From Gammaproteobacteria bacterium (GTDB lineage Bacteria > Pseudomonadota > Gammaproteobacteria > Chromatiales > Chromatiaceae), in assembly GCA_020630035.1 (NCBI GenBank), contig JAHDCB010000032.1:1-13304 (forward strand): a DNA stretch of 13,304 bases. Reading direction: 5' to 3'. The first letter of the stretch is position 1, and the number at the start of each line of letters is the position of its first letter. Made by a program: the position numbers and the translations under genes. Shown one piece after another: positions 1 to 6,939 of this stretch. Below the pieces are notes generated by a model, which made no database searches, was not told the origin of the DNA, and saw only the letters and a list, made by a program, of their open reading frames with translations.

Positions 1-1988
1 GGCGGGTGCCCTTGCCGACCTATCCGTGGCAGCGCGAACGCTGCTGGATTGAACCTGAGTCAACGGCACCAGATCAGCACCCGATCGCAGCACAACAGGT
101 GTCTGAATGGTATTACCAGATCGATTGGGAAACCGTGGTGGAACCATCGGCAGAACCGAGTCGGACGGCTCATTGGTTAATCTTTGCGGATACGGCGCTG
201 AGTGCTGCATTGCAGACACAACTGAGCGCACAAGGCCAGCAGGTCACCCGGGTCCTGGCCGGTTCGACCTGCCAGCAGCAGGCTCCCGACTGCTGGATGA
301 TCAATCCACACGAGGCAGTACACGCAGACCAGCTACTGGCCGCGCTCAGTGTACCTGCACATCACGTGCTGTATCTGTGGGGTGCCACGACTGCAACGAC
401 AGAGATACCGCAACAGGCGGCAACCTGGTGTATCGGTGCCCTGCACCTGGTTCAGGCACTGAACCGGCGCCAGCAGACACCCACCCTGTATCTCGGGACG
501 CAGGGCAGCCAGGCAGTCCTAGGCACTGAACAGGTGAATCCGGCCCAGACCGCCCTGTGGGGAATGGGACGTACCCTGTTGTGGGAACAGGCTGAACTGG
601 GTTGCTTCTGTGTTGATCTGGATCCGGCTTGCACAGATGTTGCCAGACAGGCAGATCAATTGTTGCGCACCGTGCAGATGGCCGGTCACGAAACGCAACT
701 GGCCTGGCGTCAGGACAAATTACGAGTCGCACGCCTGCAAGGTGTGTCGCCGGTTGAACGGCAGCCCTTGCGGATAGAGTCTGAGGCTAGTTATCTGATC
801 GTTGGCGGGTTCGGCGGACTGGGATTAAAGACCGCCGATTATCTGGTGCGTCAGGGGGCTCGCCATCTGGTACTGGCCAGCCGCCGGGGGGCGACACCGG
901 AAAGTGCAGCTGCAGTGGCTGCGCTGGAGGCGACAGGTGCTCAGATCAGCGTGGTCGCGGCAGATGTGGCTGAACTGCAGGGAGTGCAGGCGATGTTGGC
1001 AGCCTGTACCCGACCACTGCGCGGCATCGTGCAGGCAGCCGGCATTACAGACGATGCGATGGTCGCGAATCAGACTGCCGAACGGTTTGCGCGCATCCTG
1101 GCTGCGAAGGTGTCCGGGGCCTGGCACCTGCATCAACAGACGCGCGACTTGCCGTTAGACTTTTTTGTCAGCTATTCCTCCGACTCATCCTTCCTCGGCT
1201 ATGCCAGCCAGACACCCTATTCAGCTGCGAATGCATTTCTGGACGGACTCGCGCACCATCGTAAGGCACAGGGATTGCCGGGGCTGACGATCAACTGGGG
1301 TCCCTGGGGCGAGGTTGGCATTTCAGCGCGTACGTCCGAAAAATACCAGCGGCGGATGCAGCAGCATGGACGCGACTTTCTGCCAGTGCGCCAAGCCCTG
1401 CAGGCGCTGGATCAATTACTCAGACAGACCCGTGCCCAGGTGGCGGTGCTGCCGGTTGACTGGGATATCTGGGCAGCTACCCTGCCGCTGGCAGCACCCT
1501 GGCCGTTTATTGCCAGCATCGTGCAGACACAGACTACGTCAGCACCGGTAGTTACATCTGTACTGCAACAACTGCAGGATGCACCAGTGGCCGGGCGGCG
1601 TGCTGTGCTGGAGGATTACCTGCGTAATGTGGTTGGTCAGGTGCTGGGCACAACCAGCACTCAGCTCGGTCGGCAACAAGGCTTTTTTGATTATGGTCTG
1701 GATTCGCTGACTTCCATAGAATTGCGCAACCAGCTGCAGATTGATCTGCAGGTGACCTTGCCGCAGACGGTCGCCCTGACCTATGCCACTATCGCTGCAC
1801 TCAGCGATTATCTGATCAGTGATGTGTTAGCGATATCGTTTGATACCGACACATCGCCAGCAGCGAAACAACCAGACACAGCCGGATCGACATGGATGGA
1901 TCAGATCAGCGAACAAACCGAAGCTGAAGCAGAGGATGAGCTGATGCAAACCCTGGCTGAGCTGAATCTGCATGCAACACAGGTATGA
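1..1988 (+). CDS. Modular type I polyketide synthase, 3' end (AT linker-KR-ACP-docking tail), 5' partial
   Basis: This is the end of a PKS chain-extension module. The frame is open at the window edge (first whole codon at base 3), so the true start lies upstream; residues here are counted from base 6. The first residues, LPTYPWQRERCW, are the usual linker after an acyltransferase. No DH or ER follows. The structural half of the KR spans about residues 33-250. The catalytic half starts near 262, with nucleotide motif VGGFGGLG (266-273), Lys368, Ser392, Tyr405 and Asn409, so the KR should be active. The residues TDD (348-350) replace the B-type LDD motif but keep both Asp, which suggests B-type stereochemistry. 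An ACP follows (about 540-617) with phosphopantetheine Ser567 in GLDSL. The tail (618-660) is acidic with a C-terminal helix, as in docking domains. There is no thioesterase, so the chain is probably handed to another protein. The stop is TGA at 1986-1988. Confidence 0.95.
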   Translation, partial: RVPLPTYPWQRERCWIEPESTAPDQHPIAAQQVSEWYYQIDWETVVEPSAEPSRTAHWLIFADTALSAALQTQLSAQGQQVTRVLAGSTCQQQAPDCWMINPHEAVHADQLLAALSVPAHHVLYLWGATTATTEIPQQAATWCIGALHLVQALNRRQQTPTLYLGTQGSQAVLGTEQVNPAQTALWGMGRTLLWEQAELGCFCVDLDPACTDVARQADQLLRTVQMAGHETQLAWRQDKLRVARLQGVSPVERQPLRIESEASYLIVGGFGGLGLKTADYLVRQGARHLVLASRRGATPESAAAVAALEATGAQISVVAADVAELQGVQAMLAACTRPLRGIVQAAGITDDAMVANQTAERFARILAAKVSGAWHLHQQTRDLPLDFFVSYSSDSSFLGYASQTPYSAANAFLDGLAHHRKAQGLPGLTINWGPWGEVGISARTSEKYQRRMQQHGRDFLPVRQALQALDQLLRQTRAQVAVLPVDWDIWAATLPLAAPWPFIASIVQTQTTSAPVVTSVLQQLQDAPVAGRRAVLEDYLRNVVGQVLGTTSTQLGRQQGFFDYGLDSLTSIELRNQLQIDLQVTLPQTVALTYATIAALSDYLISDVLAISFDTDTSPAAKQPDTAGSTWMDQISEQTEAEAEDELMQTLAELNLHATQV

Positions 1989-2067
1989 ACAATAGCATTA
2001 TTAAATGTGTTGTATAGTGGTGGCGGGGTTCTGCAAAAATTACTGTGCGCGTAAATATACAGAGTGA
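1989..2067. other. Short convergent intergenic region
   Basis: These 79 bases separate the PKS stop from the stop of the opposite-strand DMSP lyase gene. The stretch is A+T-rich compared with the PKS. I see no convincing hairpin with a T-run, so termination between these convergent genes is not explained by an obvious intrinsic terminator. Confidence 0.5.
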
Positions 2068-3408
2068 TTAACCTGATAATGGTTTTTGAAGTAAATTTAC
2101 TGCAAACGGATAAGTCGAGAGACATTCGCAACCATTTTCAGTAATTAGCACCTGCTCTTCAAGTTTTACCCCAGGGCCACCTGACTTTTTTCCGACATAA
2201 CTTTCAACACAAAGCACCATGCCGGCCTGGAGTACCCCATCGTAGCCACATTCTTCCCACGCATCAGGAAAATAGATGCAAGGTGCCTCATCACATAGCC
2301 CGACACCATGATACAGGCAACCATAACGACCATATTCGTCAGGATCGTATTGTAGCGACTGGTGTGTTAAGTCATAGAAGCTCAAACCTGGTCGTAACCA
2401 TTCCGTATTTTGCACAATCTGCGCATGAGCCTTGCGATAAATATCAGATTGTGCTTCAGTTGGCATAACATCACCACACAACCAGGTACGTGAAATATCC
2501 ACGCATATACCATAAGGCCCAATCAGGTCTGTATCAAAAGCGACCAGCTCACCCGCCTGAATCTGGCGGCTGCTGCATTCCTGATGCCATGGGTTACAGC
2601 GTGGGCCGGATGCTAACAGGCGTGTTTCAATCCACTCGCCACCACGTTTGATATTTTCGGCATGCAGATAACTCCATAGGTGTTGTTCCATGATACCCGG
2701 TCGCAGGTGTGAATACATAGTTTCTATACTGCGTTCACAAGCATGGATCGCACACCGCATCGCTTTGATTTCTTCTGCACATTTTATTTGACGTGCCAGC
2801 TCCATGACTTCCTCGCCATTACACATTTCAATGCCATGTGACATAAGTGCAGCCGAGCCTTCATGGTTACAACGGTCAATCGCCAGCCGTTTGTTACCGC
2901 CACCATGCTGGTGCACCAGATCAGCGATTTCTGCTGCCCACTTTGTGGCTTGTTCGACATAACGATTACCTGCACAATAGTAAAACCAGGCTACAGCCGG
3001 TCGAATCTCGTCAATCACTGATGTATGCTGACTCATAAAATCACAATCGTTGAGCTCCCACAGAACCACTGGTCCTTCGGTGGGTATAAATGCATAACGC
3101 AATGCATTGTGCATCAGCCAGACTTGCATATTAGTGCTGTCAATGGCATAACGCACATTGATCGGGTCGTACAACACAATGCCAGCATAATCAAATTTTT
3201 TCAGATAGCAGCGTATGCGTTCCAGGCGATAGGGGCGGATGATATCAAAATCCGGTAATATCAATCCGGCTGCCTTCCATTCCGATATAGCCAGTTCACC
3301 TGGTCCTAAGTCATGCATATTCGGGCTTTTGATACGTTCACCGATTTCTGGTGACGCTGTTTTCAACCCTCCGATTCTGGGACGGTATTCGGGTCTTTTT
3401 GTTACCAA
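2068..3408 (-). CDS. dddP: DddP-like DMSP lyase (M24 peptidase-fold metalloenzyme)
   Basis: DddP cleaves dimethylsulfoniopropionate (DMSP) to acrylate and dimethyl sulfide in the cytoplasm, using a two-metal site on an M24 (creatinase/aminopeptidase) fold. The 446-residue length matches known DddP, and long blocks resemble the Roseovarius and Ruegeria enzymes as I remember them, for example NIKRGGEWIETRLLASGPR and the GICVDISRTW stretch. Candidate metal ligands are Asp292, Asp294, Asp304, His367, Glu402 and Glu417. They sit 3-4 positions before the ligands reported for the Ruegeria lacuscaerulensi enzyme (295, 297, 307, 371, 406, 421). Tyr362 and Asp373 (in HGVGLCDE) match its Tyr366 and catalytic Asp377. 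There is no signal peptide. The TTG start is chosen because GGAGG lies 8 bases upstream; the nearby ATG at 3413 hits a stop after two codons. The gene is convergent to the upstream PKS, looks more A+T-rich than it, and abuts transposon scars, which suggests acquisition by transfer. An M24 peptidase or creatinase of other specificity is the alternative, but the match makes it less likely. Confidence 0.87.
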   Translation of the reverse strand: MVTKRPEYRPRIGGLKTASPEIGERIKSPNMHDLGPGELAISEWKAAGLILPDFDIIRPYRLERIRCYLKKFDYAGIVLYDPINVRYAIDSTNMQVWLMHNALRYAFIPTEGPVVLWELNDCDFMSQHTSVIDEIRPAVAWFYYCAGNRYVEQATKWAAEIADLVHQHGGGNKRLAIDRCNHEGSAALMSHGIEMCNGEEVMELARQIKCAEEIKAMRCAIHACERSIETMYSHLRPGIMEQHLWSYLHAENIKRGGEWIETRLLASGPRCNPWHQECSSRQIQAGELVAFDTDLIGPYGICVDISRTWLCGDVMPTEAQSDIYRKAHAQIVQNTEWLRPGLSFYDLTHQSLQYDPDEYGRYGCLYHGVGLCDEAPCIYFPDAWEECGYDGVLQAGMVLCVESYVGKKSGGPGVKLEEQVLITENGCECLSTYPFAVNLLQKPLSG

Positions 3409-3416
3409 AACATTAA

Positions 3417-3421
3417 CCTCC
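3417..3421 (-). promoter_or_regulatory. Strong Shine-Dalgarno site of the dddP-like gene
   Basis: The minus strand reads GGAGG here, with 8 bases between it and the TTG start at 3408. It is the clearest ribosome binding site in the window and decides the start codon, because the next in-frame ATG (residue 31) has no comparable site. Confidence 0.8.
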
Positions 3422-3446
3422 GTTTTTCTGGTTGTATTTTGATTCT

Positions 3447-3457
3447 GATTCGGAATC
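3447..3457. repeat. Short palindrome upstream of the dddP-like gene
   Basis: GATTCGGAATC has 5-base arms around a central G, and another GATTC lies just before it (3441-3445). It sits about 40-50 bases upstream of the TTG start, where an operator could lie. No clear -10/-35 pair could be fixed around it, so a regulatory role is only a guess. Confidence 0.3.
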
Positions 3458-3517
3458 CTGAAAAATCTATTACCACGTTACTACTAATCAGAAAGTATTA
3501 ATCTGCACCGGATAAGG

Positions 3518-3531
3518 CTATGCTAGCATAG
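3518..3531. repeat. 14-base perfect palindrome at the edge of the IS scar
   Basis: CTATGCTAGCATAG is its own reverse complement over all 14 bases. It lies 11 bases from the IS630-type remnant, in sequence that codes for nothing I recognise (3422-3541). It could be an operator, part of an element end, or a rejoined target site. Confidence 0.5.
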
Positions 3532-3541
3532 AAACACAGTG

Positions 3542-3679
3542 CTAGTGCTTCGCCATAGTTTCTTGTTGCAGGGTCGCCAACTCACCGATACGATGATTCT
3601 TCAGGCACTGCCGGGTTAATGCGCTAAGTCTGCTCTCAGCGATATTGAGCCAACTACCCTGCTTAGGGGGTGCCGAATA
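3542..3679 (-). pseudogene. IS630-family transposase remnant (C-terminal DDE fragment)
   Basis: Read on the minus strand, these bases give 45 codons and a TAG stop. The translation contains KQGSWLNIAESRLSALTRQC, which matches the conserved region of IS630-type transposases around the last acidic residue of the DDE triad (typically HGSWLNxAE). The reading frame breaks at a TGA a few codons before this block, so the N-terminal and central parts of the transposase, normally about 300 residues or more, are gone. The C-terminus also stops early. It is a dead fragment and marks an old insertion between the lyase gene and the ATPase operon. It is too short to appear as a normal gene call. Confidence 0.85.
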
Positions 3680-3767
3680 GAGGTATAGTCATATCTGGTG
3701 TATATCGTGTCCTGAGAAGGTGCTACGCTATTGGTTGAAATTTCCAACCCCACCAGAGGTAGCACTC
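3680..3767. other. Junction between two transposase scars, with an imperfect hairpin
   Basis: No gene is seen here. The stretch joins the broken 5' side of the IS630-type fragment to the start of the IS256-type fragment and probably holds the left end of the latter element. GGTTG (3733-3737) can pair with CAACC (3745-3749) across a 7-base loop. I could not identify a paired terminal inverted repeat, because the right end of the IS256-type element is missing. Confidence 0.4.
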
Positions 3768-4079
3768 ATGACAGATATTACAGAGAATCAGGCTCAATCA
3801 CCAGAGCTTGTCGGTGGCTTAGACAATATTTTAAAGAACGGTGCTCAACGCCTGTTGGCTCAGGCGATTGAACCCGAAGTGAATGTGCTGTTGGCTCAGC
3901 ACAGCGAATTGGAGATTGATGGTGGTAAACGGGCTGTTGTCCGTAATGGCGACTTGCCGGAGCGCGCCATTCAGACTGGTCTGGGCCAGGTGAATGTTCG
4001 CATACCCAAAGTTCGACCTTTGTACCACTACCAACAATCTGTTACAACGTTGCCGATGATCAGCGATACAGAGCATTAA
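3768..4079 (+). pseudogene. IS256-family (mutator-type) transposase, N-terminal fragment
   Basis: The 103-residue product starts at the ATG at 3768, 6 bases after AGAGGT. An upstream in-frame start at 3720 is less likely. Residues about 10-85 match the N-terminal region of IS256/mutator transposases: a block ending in an AQAIEPEVN-like stretch, then RAVVRNGDLPERAIQTGLG and VRIPKVR. The family is usually about 400 residues, so the catalytic DDE core is missing. After VRIPKVR the last 17 or so residues no longer look like the family, which suggests a deletion or rearrangement joint near 4015-4020. The fragment ends 4 bases before the ATPase start. It cannot transpose, but a surviving element promoter could read into the ATPase operon. 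Confidence 0.82.
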
Positions 4080-4083
4080 GCCT

Positions 4084-6165
4084 ATGGCGATTCTGGAAAT
4101 AGCCGCAGTAACCAGTGTGTTGTGTACAGCAGTGTACGCGCGGCGTCGATCGACATCTGTTCTTTCCAGCGTACAGAAGGTGATGAAACGACTGGACCGA
4201 CGTTATCAGACCTGGATAAAGACACGCTTGGATCCTCGGTTATTTGGTCAGCAGCGTCAGCAACAGATGGCCTTACTGGCGCATGAAGATCAGCCGGCCT
4301 TGCCCAGCGCACCGGAACAGGATATCAATCGCCGCCTGGGTTTTGCCACGATCGCGTTTGGTAGCGCGGTGCTGAGTGCCACTGTTCTGCCCGCCATGTC
4401 GCTGGTTATGATTGGTATGGTCACCTTTCTGACTGCCCGACATGCCGCCGAGGCCTATCACGATCTCAGGCAGAATGGCAAGGTCACGCTGAACCTGATT
4501 ACCACCATTTATTTCATCGGGATGTGGTTGGCAGGTTATTTTGTGTTCGGCACTGCGATATCAATCTTATATAACCTGGGCACCAAACTGCGATTTGTCA
4601 TGGAGGCGGATTCCCGTGACCGGTTGCAACATGTATTTGGTCAGCAATCTCGTGTCGCATTGCGGGTGATTGATGGTGTGGAACTTGAGGTCGCGACCGA
4701 AGAGCTTCAGGTTGGTGACATGATTGTGGTGAATGCTGGTGAGGCATTACCGATTGATGGTGTGATCACAGACGGACTGGCGCAGATTGATCAGCATATG
4801 CTGACCGGTGAGGCACAACCGGTAGAAAAACAGCCGGGTGATGCGGTGTTCGCCGGCACGCTGGTGTTGAGTGGGCGGGTCTTTGTGCAGGTTGAACAGG
4901 CGGGTGATCAGACGATGGCAACGCGCATCGGTGATATTCTGGTTGAGACCGCCGCACATAAAACAGCAATTGAATCCAGAGGGCTGGAACTAGCCGATAA
5001 GGGTGCACTACCCAATTTGGTGGTGAGCCTTGTGGCGTATCCGTTTTTTGGATTAACTGGAGCGACGGCGGCTTTGGGTGCCGGGTTTGGCTATAATCTG
5101 CGTACGGTATCCATACTGAGTATGTTTAATTACCTGCAGCTTGCGGCACAACAGTCCATTCTGGTCAAGGATGCGCGTGCCCTGGAGCAGCTACAGACAA
5201 TTGATACCTTTGTATTTGATAAGACCGGTACCCTGACGCAGGAGATACCTGAGGTTGCCCGGATTCACGGCTGTCATCCGGACTATACCGAGGATGATGT
5301 CCTGCGCTATGCCGCAGCAGCCGAATATCGCCAGACCCATCCGATTGCGAAGGCGATTATCGCGGCTGCGAGCGATCTGGACCTGCCTGAGATCCAGGAT
5401 GCGAGCTATGAAGTGGGTTACGGCATTCAGGTCAGTCTGGAAGGTCAACAGATACGGGTGGGCAGTCTGCGCTTTATGCAGCTGGAAGACATGCTATTAC
5501 CGGAACGCATCACAAGCCTGCAGACGGCATGCCAGCAGCAGGGTCATTCACTGGTGCTGGTCGCGTGTGGTGATGCAGTGATTGGTGCACTGGAACTGCA
5601 TACCCGATTGCGCCCGGAAACAACATCAGTACTGGATGATCTGCGGCGGCGTGGCCTAAGGCTGGTGATTATTTCTGGTGATCAGACAGAGCCAACCCGC
5701 CATCTGGCGGAAGCACTCGGGGTGGATGACTATTTTGCGGAAACCTTGCCGGAAAACAAGGCCACCCTGATCACTCAGCTGCAGCGGGAAGGACGCAAGG
5801 TATGCTTTATCGGTGATGGCATGAATGATGCGATCGCGTTACAGCAGGCCGATGTGGGCATCTCTTTATGTGGTGCCACGACCATTGCGACCGATGCCGC
5901 TCAGATCGTCCTGATGGATCGGGGATTAGCCCGGCTGGATGATCTGCTGAATCTGGCTCATCAGTTTGACCGGACGATGCAACAAGGTTTCTGGACGACC
6001 ATGGTGCCGGGTATCATCTGTGTCGGTGGGGTATTCTTTCTGCACTTTGGTATTGTTGCCGCTGAAGTGTTATTTCAGGCAGGTTTTTTCAGTGGTCTGG
6101 GGGTGGCGATGAAGCCTTTGTGGGATCAGAAAAAACAGCGATTATCCGACAATTCAAATTCATGA
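4084..6165 (+). CDS. P-type ATPase with P1B-like layout but no CPC motif
   Basis: This is a 693-residue membrane transporter driven by ATP through an Asp-phosphate intermediate. Visible parts in order: an N-terminal hydrophobic helix (about 2-20) followed by Arg, a basic/Gln-rich linker, membrane pairs near 88-120 and 135-165, actuator motif TGEA (241-244, usually TGES), a membrane pair near 310-350, DKTGT with phosphorylated Asp379, the P1B-type HP pair (His419-Pro420), SGDQ, the GDGMND hinge, and a final membrane pair (about 640-680). There is no N-terminal heavy-metal domain. Counting back from ILVK to where CPC stands in copper ATPases gives Phe-Gly-Tyr (335-337), so the usual metal-binding Cys are absent and the substrate is unknown. 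The start has only a weak ribosome site and lies 4 bases after the IS256-type fragment. The stop overlaps the methyltransferase start, so it heads a co-transcribed set with PKS genes. A role in export, or in ion or metal supply for the pathway, is only inference. Confidence 0.9.
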   Translation: MAILEIAAVTSVLCTAVYARRRSTSVLSSVQKVMKRLDRRYQTWIKTRLDPRLFGQQRQQQMALLAHEDQPALPSAPEQDINRRLGFATIAFGSAVLSATVLPAMSLVMIGMVTFLTARHAAEAYHDLRQNGKVTLNLITTIYFIGMWLAGYFVFGTAISILYNLGTKLRFVMEADSRDRLQHVFGQQSRVALRVIDGVELEVATEELQVGDMIVVNAGEALPIDGVITDGLAQIDQHMLTGEAQPVEKQPGDAVFAGTLVLSGRVFVQVEQAGDQTMATRIGDILVETAAHKTAIESRGLELADKGALPNLVVSLVAYPFFGLTGATAALGAGFGYNLRTVSILSMFNYLQLAAQQSILVKDARALEQLQTIDTFVFDKTGTLTQEIPEVARIHGCHPDYTEDDVLRYAAAAEYRQTHPIAKAIIAAASDLDLPEIQDASYEVGYGIQVSLEGQQIRVGSLRFMQLEDMLLPERITSLQTACQQQGHSLVLVACGDAVIGALELHTRLRPETTSVLDDLRRRGLRLVIISGDQTEPTRHLAEALGVDDYFAETLPENKATLITQLQREGRKVCFIGDGMNDAIALQQADVGISLCGATTIATDAAQIVLMDRGLARLDDLLNLAHQFDRTMQQGFWTTMVPGIICVGGVFFLHFGIVAAEVLFQAGFFSGLGVAMKPLWDQKKQRLSDNSNS

Positions 6166-6914
6166 GGATACATTGTGCCTCACAGTGCAGCACAGTAGTG
6201 GACAATCAATACACCGATCTGGCGAATTATTATGATTGCCTGATGACCTCTGGTTATTATGATCATGCTGGTTATGCGCAATCATTACATCGTATTCTGA
6301 CCGGGGGAAAAACCGTATTAGACCTTGGTGTCGGGACTGGTCTGCTGATTGAACAACTGTTGCAATTGGCCGATTATCAGATCACAGGTGTTGATTGTTC
6401 ACCTGATATGATACGTCAGGCAGAAGACAGGCTGAAACATTATCCGGTTGAACTGGTCTGTCAGGATATTCAGAACTATACATCTGATAAGAAATTTTCG
6501 TCTGCTATATCTCTGGGTGGCGTGTTTATCTTTACTGATTCGCCGGTTGAAAAACAGTACAGACTATATAGTTATTGTTTGCAGAAACAGGTCTGTATTG
6601 CATTATTGCATAAGATTTATGGTTTGCTGGAAGATGATGGTGTGCTGTGTATTTCGCTCCAGCATTCCCGGGGTAATAGCGATCTGCTGATCAGAGATAA
6701 CATCACCTATGCACAGAAGCTGATGTTTTCCGGCAATCAGGCACACAAGACCTATACCTTTTCCAGAGATGGCACAGTTTTGTCTGAACAGACACTGACC
6801 ATGCGGTTTTTCGATGAAACAGAATATCTGAATTTATTTGAATCCACTGGATTTATTCTGTATGGCCTGGACGAAACCGAAAGATTTTTCGTTTTCAGAA
6901 AGGTTATAGCGTAA
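6162..6914 (+). CDS. Class I SAM-dependent methyltransferase
   Basis: This is a discrete methyltransferase of 250 residues. The Rossmann SAM-binding motif I is VLDLGVGTGLL (about 52-62). The acidic residue after strand 2 is Asp78 in GVDCSPDM, and CQDIQNY (Asp102) follows strand 3. I chose the ATG at 6162 because it shares ATGA with the ATPase stop (6163-6165), a typical coupling overlap. A GTG at 6120 would add 14 residues inside the ATPase, and a GTG at 6198 would drop 12. Because it lies between PKS-associated genes, it probably O-, N- or C-methylates the polyketide or a precursor; the sequence does not show which. No methyltransferase domain is seen inside the PKS parts in view. The gene looks more A+T-rich than the PKS genes. 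Confidence 0.85.
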   Translation: MRIHCASQCSTVVDNQYTDLANYYDCLMTSGYYDHAGYAQSLHRILTGGKTVLDLGVGTGLLIEQLLQLADYQITGVDCSPDMIRQAEDRLKHYPVELVCQDIQNYTSDKKFSSAISLGGVFIFTDSPVEKQYRLYSYCLQKQVCIALLHKIYGLLEDDGVLCISLQHSRGNSDLLIRDNITYAQKLMFSGNQAHKTYTFSRDGTVLSEQTLTMRFFDETEYLNLFESTGFILYGLDETERFFVFRKVIA

Positions 6915-6939
6915 TCAATCAAAAGATAAACATATTATT

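Noticed and set aside
346..732. 128-codon minus-strand frame inside the first PKS
   Set aside because: It is antisense to the KR structural half, has no ribosome site and its composition is typical of a shadow frame.
1989..2067. Bidirectional terminator between the convergent genes
   Set aside because: No stable hairpin followed by a T-run could be found on either strand.
2068..3408. Annotation as Xaa-Pro dipeptidase or creatinase
   Set aside because: The M24 fold is shared, but the long conserved blocks, the length and the Tyr362/Asp373 pair fit DddP better.
3409..3413. ATG at 3413 (minus strand) as start of the lyase gene
   Set aside because: It reads ATG TTT TGG TAA and stops. The TTG at 3408 is in frame and correctly spaced from GGAGG.
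3447..3531. CRISPR array or attachment site suggested by the two palindromes
   Set aside because: The two motifs are unrelated, not regularly repeated and have no spacers or integrase gene nearby.
6120..6161. GTG at 6120 as methyltransferase start
   Set aside because: It would extend 46 bases into the ATPase gene without a ribosome site. The ATGA overlap at 6162 is the more usual arrangement.
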